A DNA stretch of 64,000 nt, from the NCBI GenBank assembly GCA_963205185.1, contig CAUJHZ010000061.1, positions 1 to 64,000 of the forward strand, read 5' to 3'. Below, piece after piece: positions 57,697 through 64,000 of this stretch. The notes under the pieces were generated by a model that was not told where the DNA came from, ran no database searches, and worked only from the letters and a program-made list of their open reading frames with translations. Positions within the stretch are counted from its first letter, which is position 1; the number at the start of each line of letters is the position of its first letter. This stretch comes from Planctomycetota bacterium. Its GTDB lineage: Bacteria; Planctomycetota; Phycisphaerae; Phycisphaerales; UBA5793. The position numbers and the translations under genes were made by a program.

Positions 57697-59390
57697 CCGC
57701 CGCTCCCTCTGCGGCCGGATCGACGGCCGCGCCCGCCGGCTGGCGAGGTCTCCTCTGTTGGGGCGGTCGTTTTCTGGGGAGCGGACTGCTCGGGCGCAGT
57801 TGCCGCGGCGGGCGCCCCCGTTTGCGCGGGAGGCGTCTGCTCAGGCGCCGCGGCGCCGGCGTTTGACGCCAGCGGCTGGCTCGCTCCGTTCGGCGCGGGC
57901 GGCCTCAGCAGCGGCGTAACCAGCCTCAATCCGAACGCTTCGGTGTAGGTCTTGTCGTTTGACGACGTGTCGGCGACGATCGGCTCGGTGCGGTAGGCGT
58001 CGAGACTGACAAACGCGGCGCGGATCGCATCGGCGATCGGCCGAGTCACCGCAGCACCGCTGAACTGCAGCGAAGCCTGCGTTTCGACGGCGAGCCACTT
58101 GCCGTCCTTGCGCCGCATCACCGGTTCATTCATCGACGCACTGAACGAGCCGAGAATCGCCTCCTGCGTCTGCGGAAGATGCTCGGAGACGAACGCGAGA
58201 TGATCGAGCCAGTCGAAGCGAGCCTTCTCCCAGCGGCTCAGGTGCTCAAGCCGCAGCCGATCGTGCTCGTATCGCAGGAAAGCGGGCAGAAGGTCTTCCT
58301 TCTCGTTGGTCAGAGATTGAAGTTGGCCTTCGAGCCGCCGCAGGTGCATGTTGCCTGCGGTCCAGATCGAGCCGAGCACGATGATGATCGCGGCGATGGC
58401 GGCGAGCACGCGCTGCCGGCGATGCGCCGCCAGATCGGGCGCTTTCTTGGGCTGAAAGAAATCGATGCTGTCGGCGCCCTCGGCGGCCGCGAGCCCGACA
58501 CCCACCAGCGGCCAGGCGGGTCCGAGCGTGGCCGTGTCGCCGGACACCTTCGGGTGGCTCAGGAGCACTTCGGTCGGACGGCCCAGCAGCGTGCGCACTT
58601 CGGTCGCCACGCCGCCGGCCAGGCCGTCGTTGCCGATGACGACGATGTGCTCGACGTCAGGCGACTCTTCCGTCGCGCGGTAACTCATCCACGAGCGCTT
58701 GGCTTCCGTCGCCAGTCGCCGCGCTTCCTCATGGCGATCGACCTTCTCTGACGCCGAGATCACCTCCGTGGCGCGGGCAAAGCAGACGCGGCCGTCGCAC
58801 GCGACGACCAGTTCCACCTCGCCGTAGCGGCGCAAGTCAATCGCCAGCAGCGATCCGCTGCGCTCGCGCGACATCTCGGCAATGAGCGCGCCCGTCGCCA
58901 GCGGTCGCAGCGCGATGCGATCGATTTTGAATCCGCCCGCCTTCGCCAGCGACTTGTATCGGTCGATGAGTTCTTCGCGGGCCGCTGCGGCGATGACTTC
59001 CGATTCGTCTTCGGATTCGCGCACGGCGGCGTAGTCGATGATCGATCCGGCCGCGGGGAACGGCAACTGGCCGGCCATCTTGATCGCCACCATGCCGGGC
59101 AGTTCATCGAGGCGGGTGCTCGGCAGAACGAGATGCTTCAGACCCACCGACTGGCGCGGCACGACGAACACCACCGGGCCGGGGCCGAAGCGGTGCTCCT
59201 TCATCGTCCGGGCCATCCACTTGCCGATCCACTCGTCGTCGCTGGGTTCGATGTCCGGTGGGATGTCGAGGCAGACGCGCGCGCCTACTTTCACGCCCGA
59301 GCGCGCAGCGGTGAGATGCACGGCCGTGAACTGGTCGCTGCTGAGGTCGATAGCGGTGAAGCGGCTCACGCGGCCGCGCGGCGAAAGCAT
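57693..59390 (-). CDS. gspL: GspL-like protein (PilM-type domain fused to a PilN-type part)
   Basis: 565 residues. The N-terminal 300 residues have the actin-like PilM/GspL fold (FTAIDLSSDQFTAVHL; LLAIDLRRYGEVELVV; HIVVIGNDGLAGG). One membrane helix (about 338-356, VLAAIAAIIIVLGSIWTAG) is followed by a coiled coil and a ferredoxin-like PilN-type periplasmic domain. The last 80 residues are Pro/Ala/Gly/Arg-rich, ending GGRGRRSGRRGSGG. GspL recruits the ATPase GspE to the membrane. It follows gspK after a gap of two bases. Confidence 0.85.
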   Translation of the reverse strand: MLSPRGRVSRFTAIDLSSDQFTAVHLTAARSGVKVGARVCLDIPPDIEPSDDEWIGKWMARTMKEHRFGPGPVVFVVPRQSVGLKHLVLPSTRLDELPGMVAIKMAGQLPFPAAGSIIDYAAVRESEDESEVIAAAAREELIDRYKSLAKAGGFKIDRIALRPLATGALIAEMSRERSGSLLAIDLRRYGEVELVVACDGRVCFARATEVISASEKVDRHEEARRLATEAKRSWMSYRATEESPDVEHIVVIGNDGLAGGVATEVRTLLGRPTEVLLSHPKVSGDTATLGPAWPLVGVGLAAAEGADSIDFFQPKKAPDLAAHRRQRVLAAIAAIIIVLGSIWTAGNMHLRRLEGQLQSLTNEKEDLLPAFLRYEHDRLRLEHLSRWEKARFDWLDHLAFVSEHLPQTQEAILGSFSASMNEPVMRRKDGKWLAVETQASLQFSGAAVTRPIADAIRAAFVSLDAYRTEPIVADTSSNDKTYTEAFGLRLVTPLLRPPAPNGASQPLASNAGAAAPEQTPPAQTGAPAAATAPEQSAPQKTTAPTEETSPAGGRGRRSGRRGSGG

Positions 59391-59392
59391 GA

Positions 59393-61027
59393 TCAGCGGT
59401 CTCCTGTCCAGCGCCCGATCGGCTTGACGCGCGGCTTGGCCGGCGGAGCGCTGGCTTCATTCTCCGGATTCTCCGGCGCCGGACCGTCGTCGCCGGAGGC
59501 ATCGTAGCGACCCGGCTCGGGCGGCGCGGGCGACGACTCTTCTTCATCATTGTCAAACGTCGCCGGGTCGATCAGCCGGCCCGACGCATCCCGACGCGAA
59601 GAATACCGCGAGCCCGGCTGGGGCGCAGCGTCGGGGTGCCCGCTCGGCCCGTCTGATTCTTCCGCACTTTCCGCGTCATCCTCTTCCGGCGCCGGCGGCG
59701 CCGGCACGAGGTTTCGCAGGGCAATGACCGTTTCCAGCATCGTCACGTCGCGCAGATACGCCACGCGCGGCTGCGGGCTCGAAAGATCGATCACCGCCTC
59801 GTACACGCATTCCGCCGCCACCTCCGAGCCCTCGCGGTCTCCCGAAAGCACGCGGCCAAGCACGCGCACGCGCCAGGCCGAGGTGCGCCACGTCAGGTGC
59901 GGCGCAGCGGCGATCCACTGCTCGCTGTTCAGCGCGCCGGAATTGACCAGCCACGACACGCCCGCCCGCTCGCTGGCGCTGATCGTTTCGCGGGCCGACA
60001 CGATCGCCGTGGCCAGTTCGCCATCGAGGCCGGGAAGAGCCGAAAGCACCTCAACCGGCGCGCGATTGAGATCCACTCGTCCTTGCGCGAAGTGCTGATC
60101 ATCAAGGCAGAAGCCGTCGATGTATTCGTCCGGCTTGCCTTCGTCCATCTCCGCCTGCGACAGGAGCGTGTACCACGTCTTCTCATCAATGACGAGGTCC
60201 GGCTCGTTCTGCCGGAAGGTGCGCACCGTACTGGCCAGTTCATCGCCAAAGCGCCGCGCGATGCGCCGGTGCATGCTGTCGTCGTACTGCGCGTTGAGGT
60301 TGATGCGATAGCGTCCGGTCGACTGGAGCACGGGCTCGATGCTGTAGACGGTGAGCACATCCGCCAGGCCGCGCGGCGCCGGCCCGCCCACGCCGCGCTC
60401 GAGGTAGCGCAGCCGCCGGTCGAACTGCGCGTCGGCGTCGGGCGACTCGGTCGCAGCACGCTGCACGTCGATGCGCTCGAGCGGGCCATAGAGCATCTGG
60501 GGCGTGAAGCCTTCGATCTGCAGGAGATCGGCAATGGAGTCGAAGCGCCCGCCGGATCGCTGCTTTCGCGCTGCAACGATCGCCTCGGCCTGCTCGGGCG
60601 TGAGCAGATCGCCCAGGCGCGCCAGCGACTCCGCGTCGGCGAGGTTGATGTCGAGTTTGGCGCTTTCGGAGACGAACAGTTCGTCCTCGAGCCCGACGGG
60701 CAGCAGATAGACCATGCCGCGCTCCGTCTCGCTGCCGTAGAGGCTCCAGTTGTCGGTGATCTGCGGCTGGCCGCCGTTGAGCAGATCGGAGCGCTGGCGA
60801 TCGAGTTCGGCCATGACGGCCTGCACGCCCGACCACGCCAGCGCGTGCGCCTGCGAGGTGCGATTGACCAGCGCCGCGCTGCGCATCTCGGCCCGGCCCA
60901 GAAACGACAGGCTGGTCATGATCAGCGCGGCGCCGCTGATGATGACAAACACCACCAGCAGAATCACACCGCGCCGATCACCGCGCCGATGATCCACCTC
61001 GCGCCCATATCTGAACCGGCGCCTCAC
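59393..61027 (-). CDS. gspK: T2SS minor pseudopilin GspK
   Basis: 544 residues, longer than the usual 320. A basic leader and one membrane helix (about 20-43, GVILLVVFVIISGAALIMTS) begin the protein, without the Glu5 of other pilins, as expected for GspK. Two helix-hairpin-helix-like regions follow (DINLADAESLARLGDLLTPE and DLNRAPVEVLSALPGLDGEL). The C-terminal 100 residues are Asp/Glu/Pro-rich and look disordered. GspK caps the pseudopilus tip with GspI and GspJ. It overlaps gspJ by four bases. Confidence 0.9.
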   Translation of the reverse strand: MRRRFRYGREVDHRRGDRRGVILLVVFVIISGAALIMTSLSFLGRAEMRSAALVNRTSQAHALAWSGVQAVMAELDRQRSDLLNGGQPQITDNWSLYGSETERGMVYLLPVGLEDELFVSESAKLDINLADAESLARLGDLLTPEQAEAIVAARKQRSGGRFDSIADLLQIEGFTPQMLYGPLERIDVQRAATESPDADAQFDRRLRYLERGVGGPAPRGLADVLTVYSIEPVLQSTGRYRINLNAQYDDSMHRRIARRFGDELASTVRTFRQNEPDLVIDEKTWYTLLSQAEMDEGKPDEYIDGFCLDDQHFAQGRVDLNRAPVEVLSALPGLDGELATAIVSARETISASERAGVSWLVNSGALNSEQWIAAAPHLTWRTSAWRVRVLGRVLSGDREGSEVAAECVYEAVIDLSSPQPRVAYLRDVTMLETVIALRNLVPAPPAPEEDDAESAEESDGPSGHPDAAPQPGSRYSSRRDASGRLIDPATFDNDEEESSPAPPEPGRYDASGDDGPAPENPENEASAPPAKPRVKPIGRWTGDR

Positions 61028-61854
61028 GGCGAACCTCCGGTGTCGAGCGGCGGCGGAGCGTCGATCGACGCGGCATCGTCGCTGTAACTGCGGCCGTATT
61101 CAAACTCCGGCGCATCGGGGATGATGATCAGCCGCACGCGGTCGGGCGGCGGCCAGTCGCGGTGCTCCTCCTCCATTATCTCGACGGGAACATCGGTCGA
61201 GTCCGGCACGGCCGGCCGCGGCGCGCTGAACATGCCCGCCAGCGGATCATCCTCCTCCATCGGTTGCTCTTCCGCGGCCGGCTCCTGCGGGTCGTGCGGA
61301 GGAGCGACGAACCACACCGCCACCTCCACCGCCACGGGCAGCCGCCCGCTCGCGCCGCTGTCGAATTGGCTGACCCAGCCGCTGCCGTCGTGGTAGCGCC
61401 ACTGCACGTAGCCCAAGTCGTCGGCGATGGTCGCCCAGGCCGGATCGGCCGACGCCGCGCTGCGACTGCCCTGCAGCAGGCGGGAGCCGTCTTCCCATCG
61501 AAACGCGCAGCGCTGCAGATCGCTCAGCGCCGTCGCCAGATCCTGCGACTGCCCCATCGCTCCGACGCTGCGGCTGAGCACCTCGATGGACGAGCCATCG
61601 CCGACGATGCCCGCGCCCTGGCCGGCATCACGCGCCACCGACGTGCGCAGGTCCTGTTCGAGGCGATCGAGAAAGACGCGCACCGCCTGCGATCGCCGCA
61701 TGTGTGCATTCAGTCGGTCGCGGCTGGCGGTGAGGTTCATGCCGAACGCAAAGACGAGCCCCACGAGCACAAGCAGCAGCCCGAGCGCGACGAGCGTCTC
61801 CATGAGCGTGAAGCCGCGGCGGAGCGGAAGTTGATGGAGGCCGGCGTGCTTCAT
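61024..61854 (-). CDS. gspJ: T2SS minor pseudopilin GspJ
   Basis: 276 residues. The prepilin site RRGFTLMETLVALGLLLVLV (about 13-32) has Glu at the fifth position after the cleavage. A globular C-terminal domain follows, with an acidic insertion (EEQPMEEDDPLAGMF, about 195-210). It is assigned as GspJ from its length and its place between gspI and gspK. It overlaps both neighbours by four bases. Confidence 0.85.
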   Translation of the reverse strand: MKHAGLHQLPLRRGFTLMETLVALGLLLVLVGLVFAFGMNLTASRDRLNAHMRRSQAVRVFLDRLEQDLRTSVARDAGQGAGIVGDGSSIEVLSRSVGAMGQSQDLATALSDLQRCAFRWEDGSRLLQGSRSAASADPAWATIADDLGYVQWRYHDGSGWVSQFDSGASGRLPVAVEVAVWFVAPPHDPQEPAAEEQPMEEDDPLAGMFSAPRPAVPDSTDVPVEIMEEEHRDWPPPDRVRLIIIPDAPEFEYGRSYSDDAASIDAPPPLDTGGSP

Positions 61855-62348
61855 CCTCCACCGCCTTCCAGCGGCAGAGGCGGCGCGCCGTTGAGAAGCG
61901 GGTCAGACTCAAACTCTTCCGGAGCCGACGCATTCAGACGGATGAGTTGATGGAGGACGGCCAGTTCCGTCTCGCTGCCCACCGAGCCGCTGCGCGCGTC
62001 GAGTACGCGGATCGTGACGTTGGTCAGCGGGCTGAAGCGCGACGGCTCGGTCTCGACGACGAGGCGCCAGCGCGCCTGCTGCATCTGGGCATCGAGATCG
62101 GCCGCGCTCTGGTCGCTGAACAGTTCCACTTCGACGAGCGAGTCGTTAAGTTGTTCGGCGGTGGTGAGGCCCGCCTCGAGCGCCGCCATCTTCGACACCG
62201 CCAGGTCGGTGGCGATCTGCCGATCGCGCGAGCGGGCCAACGACGCCGTCATGCTCGTAGTCGAGACGAGGATGATCGAACCCGCCGTCACGAACAGCGA
62301 CAGCGCGATGAGAATCTCAAGCAGCAGCGCGCCGCGGCGGGCGATCAT
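61851..62348 (-). CDS. gspI: T2SS minor pseudopilin GspI
   Basis: 165 residues. A very short leader (MIARRG) precedes ALLLEILIALSLFVTAGSII, with Glu5 in place. The C-terminus is a small globular domain (LVEVELFSDQSAADLDAQMQ). It is assigned as GspI from its short leader and position. It overlaps gspH and gspJ by four bases each. Confidence 0.82.
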   Translation of the reverse strand: MIARRGALLLEILIALSLFVTAGSIILVSTTSMTASLARSRDRQIATDLAVSKMAALEAGLTTAEQLNDSLVEVELFSDQSAADLDAQMQQARWRLVVETEPSRFSPLTNVTIRVLDARSGSVGSETELAVLHQLIRLNASAPEEFESDPLLNGAPPLPLEGGGG

Positions 62349-63151
62349 GGCTCACTCTCCGTTGAGCCTTGCTCGTCAGGTTCAAGCACGCCGCCCGCAT
62401 CCGGAGGCGCGACCTCGACCGCACTCCGCGTCACCTGCCCCGTCCAGGGATTGATCTCGATGCGCGATTGTCGTCCGCCCGCATCCACAATCGTGAAGGA
62501 CGCATCACCGAAGGTCGATCCGTCGGGCATGTAGACAAGAAGGGAGACGGGCTGCGCGTCCTCGAGCGAGAAATGGTCCTGCTCGCCGGCCGGAGCAGAC
62601 GGGCGGCCTGAAAGAGCATCCTCAGTTGCTTCCTCTTCCGCCGCCGCACCGGTCTGGATTCGAAACCCCTCAGGCAGAACAAGGCGCAGGCGCGAGCCGC
62701 CCAGCGCCAGTGTCTTTGGATCATCGCCCGCGGCCGCGCCGAGCCGGGCCGATGGTGTGAGTTGATCCGTTGACTCCTGCGGCGATGCGGCGCTTTCGGT
62801 GGAATCACTGTGCAAACCGCTCGCGTCATCGTCCGGCACGACGCTGGTGTCAAGCCATGCGGCATAGAGGGCGCGCTCGCCCGGCTCCCAGAGCAGCTGC
62901 ACCGGTCGCCGCTGCCGCTGCGCCTCGGCGCGCGCCAGCGCGAGCGTGGCGATGACCTGGTCTGCCGTGGCGTCGAAGCGCGTGCTCTCGAAGCGCCGCG
63001 TCATCGCGGGGATGGCGACCGCCGCGGCCGCGACGAGCAGCACCAGCACGATGAGAATCTCAATGAGCGTCAGACCGGCGCGGCAAGGAGACGCCGACGA
63101 ACACCGGCGAAGCGATCGCGGCCGCGCGGCACGGTGCCGCGGGCGGACCAT
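62345..63151 (-). CDS. gspH: T2SS minor pseudopilin GspH
   Basis: 268 residues. The leader is basic and long (about 26 residues); the prepilin motif is CRAGLTLIEILIVLVLLVAA. The GspH-like globular part (VIATLALARAEAQRQRRPVQ) is interrupted by a low-complexity Ser/Glu/Thr region (about 105-190) and ends acidic. A start further inside the leader is possible. gspG ends 48 bases upstream. Confidence 0.82.
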   Translation of the reverse strand: MVRPRHRAARPRSLRRCSSASPCRAGLTLIEILIVLVLLVAAAAVAIPAMTRRFESTRFDATADQVIATLALARAEAQRQRRPVQLLWEPGERALYAAWLDTSVVPDDDASGLHSDSTESAASPQESTDQLTPSARLGAAAGDDPKTLALGGSRLRLVLPEGFRIQTGAAAEEEATEDALSGRPSAPAGEQDHFSLEDAQPVSLLVYMPDGSTFGDASFTIVDAGGRQSRIEINPWTGQVTRSAVEVAPPDAGGVLEPDEQGSTESEP

Positions 63152-63199
63152 CTCAGCCGCAGCGTCGATGCTCGCGGACAGGCTGCACCTCCCACTCGG

Positions 63200-63724
63200 T
63201 CAGATTCCGCTGTCGCCCGAATCAGTCTCTTCGTCGGTTGACTCGTCGAGTTTGATGTCGTCGGCCGTGCCCTCTTCGCCGTCCTTGCCGTTGGACCAGA
63301 GTTCGTACTTGCGGCCGTCGGCTTCTTCGCCGGTCGCGCCCGCCTCGTCGTCGATGGGCCGGTAGCCGTACTCGTTGCCCCAGCGGTCCTTGAGGTTCTT
63401 CTTGCCCTGGGCGAAGTAGTTGCCCATGTGCTTGCTCTGCTCGTTCTCATCCTCGAGTTTGGTCTTGTCCCAGAGCGCGGCGATGCCTTCATCCTCGGTG
63501 GGGTAGCGACCCATGTCGAGATAGAACTGCTCGAGTGCCGACTCGATCATGCGCAACTGGACGCGCTCGGTGTCTTCGAGCGCCTGGTCGCGGCGGGGCA
63601 TGAGATTGACGGCCACGATGGCGCCGATGGCCAGGACGATCACCAGCACGATGAGCACTTCAATGAGCGTGAAGCCCGCGGCAGCGCGTCGGCGCATCGC
63701 GCGGGGCGAGAATCGGTGAGCCAT
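63200..63724 (-). CDS. gspG: T2SS major pseudopilin GspG
   Basis: About 174 residues from ATG 63724, chosen because AAGGAG stands six bases upstream; ATG 63730 directly abuts that site. The prepilin motif is AAAGFTLIEVLIVLVIVLAI. The major-pseudopilin body is clear: MIESALEQFYLDMGRYPTED, RWGNEYGYRPID, and the calcium-loop-like SNGKDGEEGTADDI. The C-terminus is acidic (DEETDSGDSGI). GspG builds the pseudopilus that pushes substrates through the secretin. Confidence 0.95.
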   Translation of the reverse strand: MAHRFSPRAMRRRAAAGFTLIEVLIVLVIVLAIGAIVAVNLMPRRDQALEDTERVQLRMIESALEQFYLDMGRYPTEDEGIAALWDKTKLEDENEQSKHMGNYFAQGKKNLKDRWGNEYGYRPIDDEAGATGEEADGRKYELWSNGKDGEEGTADDIKLDESTDEETDSGDSGI

Positions 63725-63836
63725 GTTCATCTCCTTGCACTCGGCGTCAGATGGGCCGCAACGGCGGTCGCGTCGATTATACCGACCGAACCCCGTTCGG
63801 ATTTCACCTGCTGCCCGCCCCCGGGGCCAATGGCCC

Positions 63837-64000
63837 TCACCCGCCGGCCTGCGCACTGAGCAGCACCAGCGGCACCACCAGCGCCAGGATGATGAACAGC
63901 AGCGTGGCGCCAAGCAAAAGCAGCAGAAGCGGCTCGAGCAGCCGCACCGCCGTACTCAGCAGGCGATCGACGCGCGACTCGATCGTTTCGGCAATCGACA
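63837..64000 (-). CDS. gspF: T2SS inner-membrane protein GspF, C-terminal end only
   Basis: Only the last 54 or so codons are in the window: SIAETIESRVDRLLSTAVRL, a Leu-rich membrane helix, then a short tail before TGA. This matches the C-terminal helix of GspF/PilC platform proteins. The position directly before gspG supports the call. The rest, and probably gspE, lie beyond the right edge. Confidence 0.8.
   Translation of the reverse strand, partial: SIAETIESRVDRLLSTAVRLLEPLLLLLLGATLLFIILALVVPLVLLSAQAGG

Overview
The window reads as a chromosome segment of a high-GC, Gram-negative-type bacterium, most probably a planctomycete and perhaps of the Phycisphaerae group. The evidence is a full outer-membrane assembly and lipid A set with an LpxC-FabZ fusion, type III glutamine synthetase, zinc-ribbon membrane proteins with a CGYD(M/L)xG signature, secreted proteins with Asp/Asn-rich EF-hand-like loops, and DUF1559-like pilin tails. 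This placement is inference. I found no rRNA, tRNA, CRISPR array, transposase or phage gene.

Layout. 1-5,022: the 3'-truncated part of a secreted repeat protein whose signal peptide is interrupted by a (GA)22 tract, a small zinc-ribbon membrane protein, and glnN. 5,280-18,394 (minus strand): ten tightly packed genes for an elaborate electron-transfer system. It contains a Rieske protein, cytochrome b6, a PetD-type subunit IV fused to a pentahaem cytochrome c, a CbcL-like cytochrome c/b fusion, a NapC/NrfH-like membrane cytochrome, three paralogous cytochromes with 15 haem motifs each, and two thioredoxin-fold/TPR proteins without CXXC. By my count the cluster encodes 73 c-type haem motifs. 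18,395-24,290: a divergent secreted NTF2-like gene behind a convincing sigma-54 promoter, then an NtrC-type regulator, a cysteine-rich 'nitrous oxide-stimulated promoter' family protein, two histidine-kinase-like proteins (one lacking the ATPase domain) and SixA. 24,457-32,127: a secreted C39-like cysteine peptidase homologue, an RCK channel-like protein, a methyltransferase, a molybdopterin oxidoreductase, moaC and some unknown genes. 32,159-39,728: outer-membrane biogenesis (lipoprotein, bamA, Skp/OmpH, lpxD, lpxC-fabZ, lpxA). 39,831-45,362 (minus): two ClpP/NfeD-like proteins, cca and a HEAT-repeat-like membrane protein. 45,407-64,000 (minus): a type II secretion operon gspF(partial)-G-H-I-J-K-L-M/C-D followed by a lipoprotein.

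The two most unusual objects are the secretin and the cytochrome cluster. The secretin is 3,564 residues long, with about 37 tandem N-domains ahead of the secretin domain, where ordinary GspD has three or four. The cytochrome cluster combines three different types of quinone-facing membrane module with large periplasmic multihaem proteins, and no terminal reductase or outer-membrane porin is visible. A third is the (GA)22 tract, which places the best start codon out of frame and could be a phase-variation switch.
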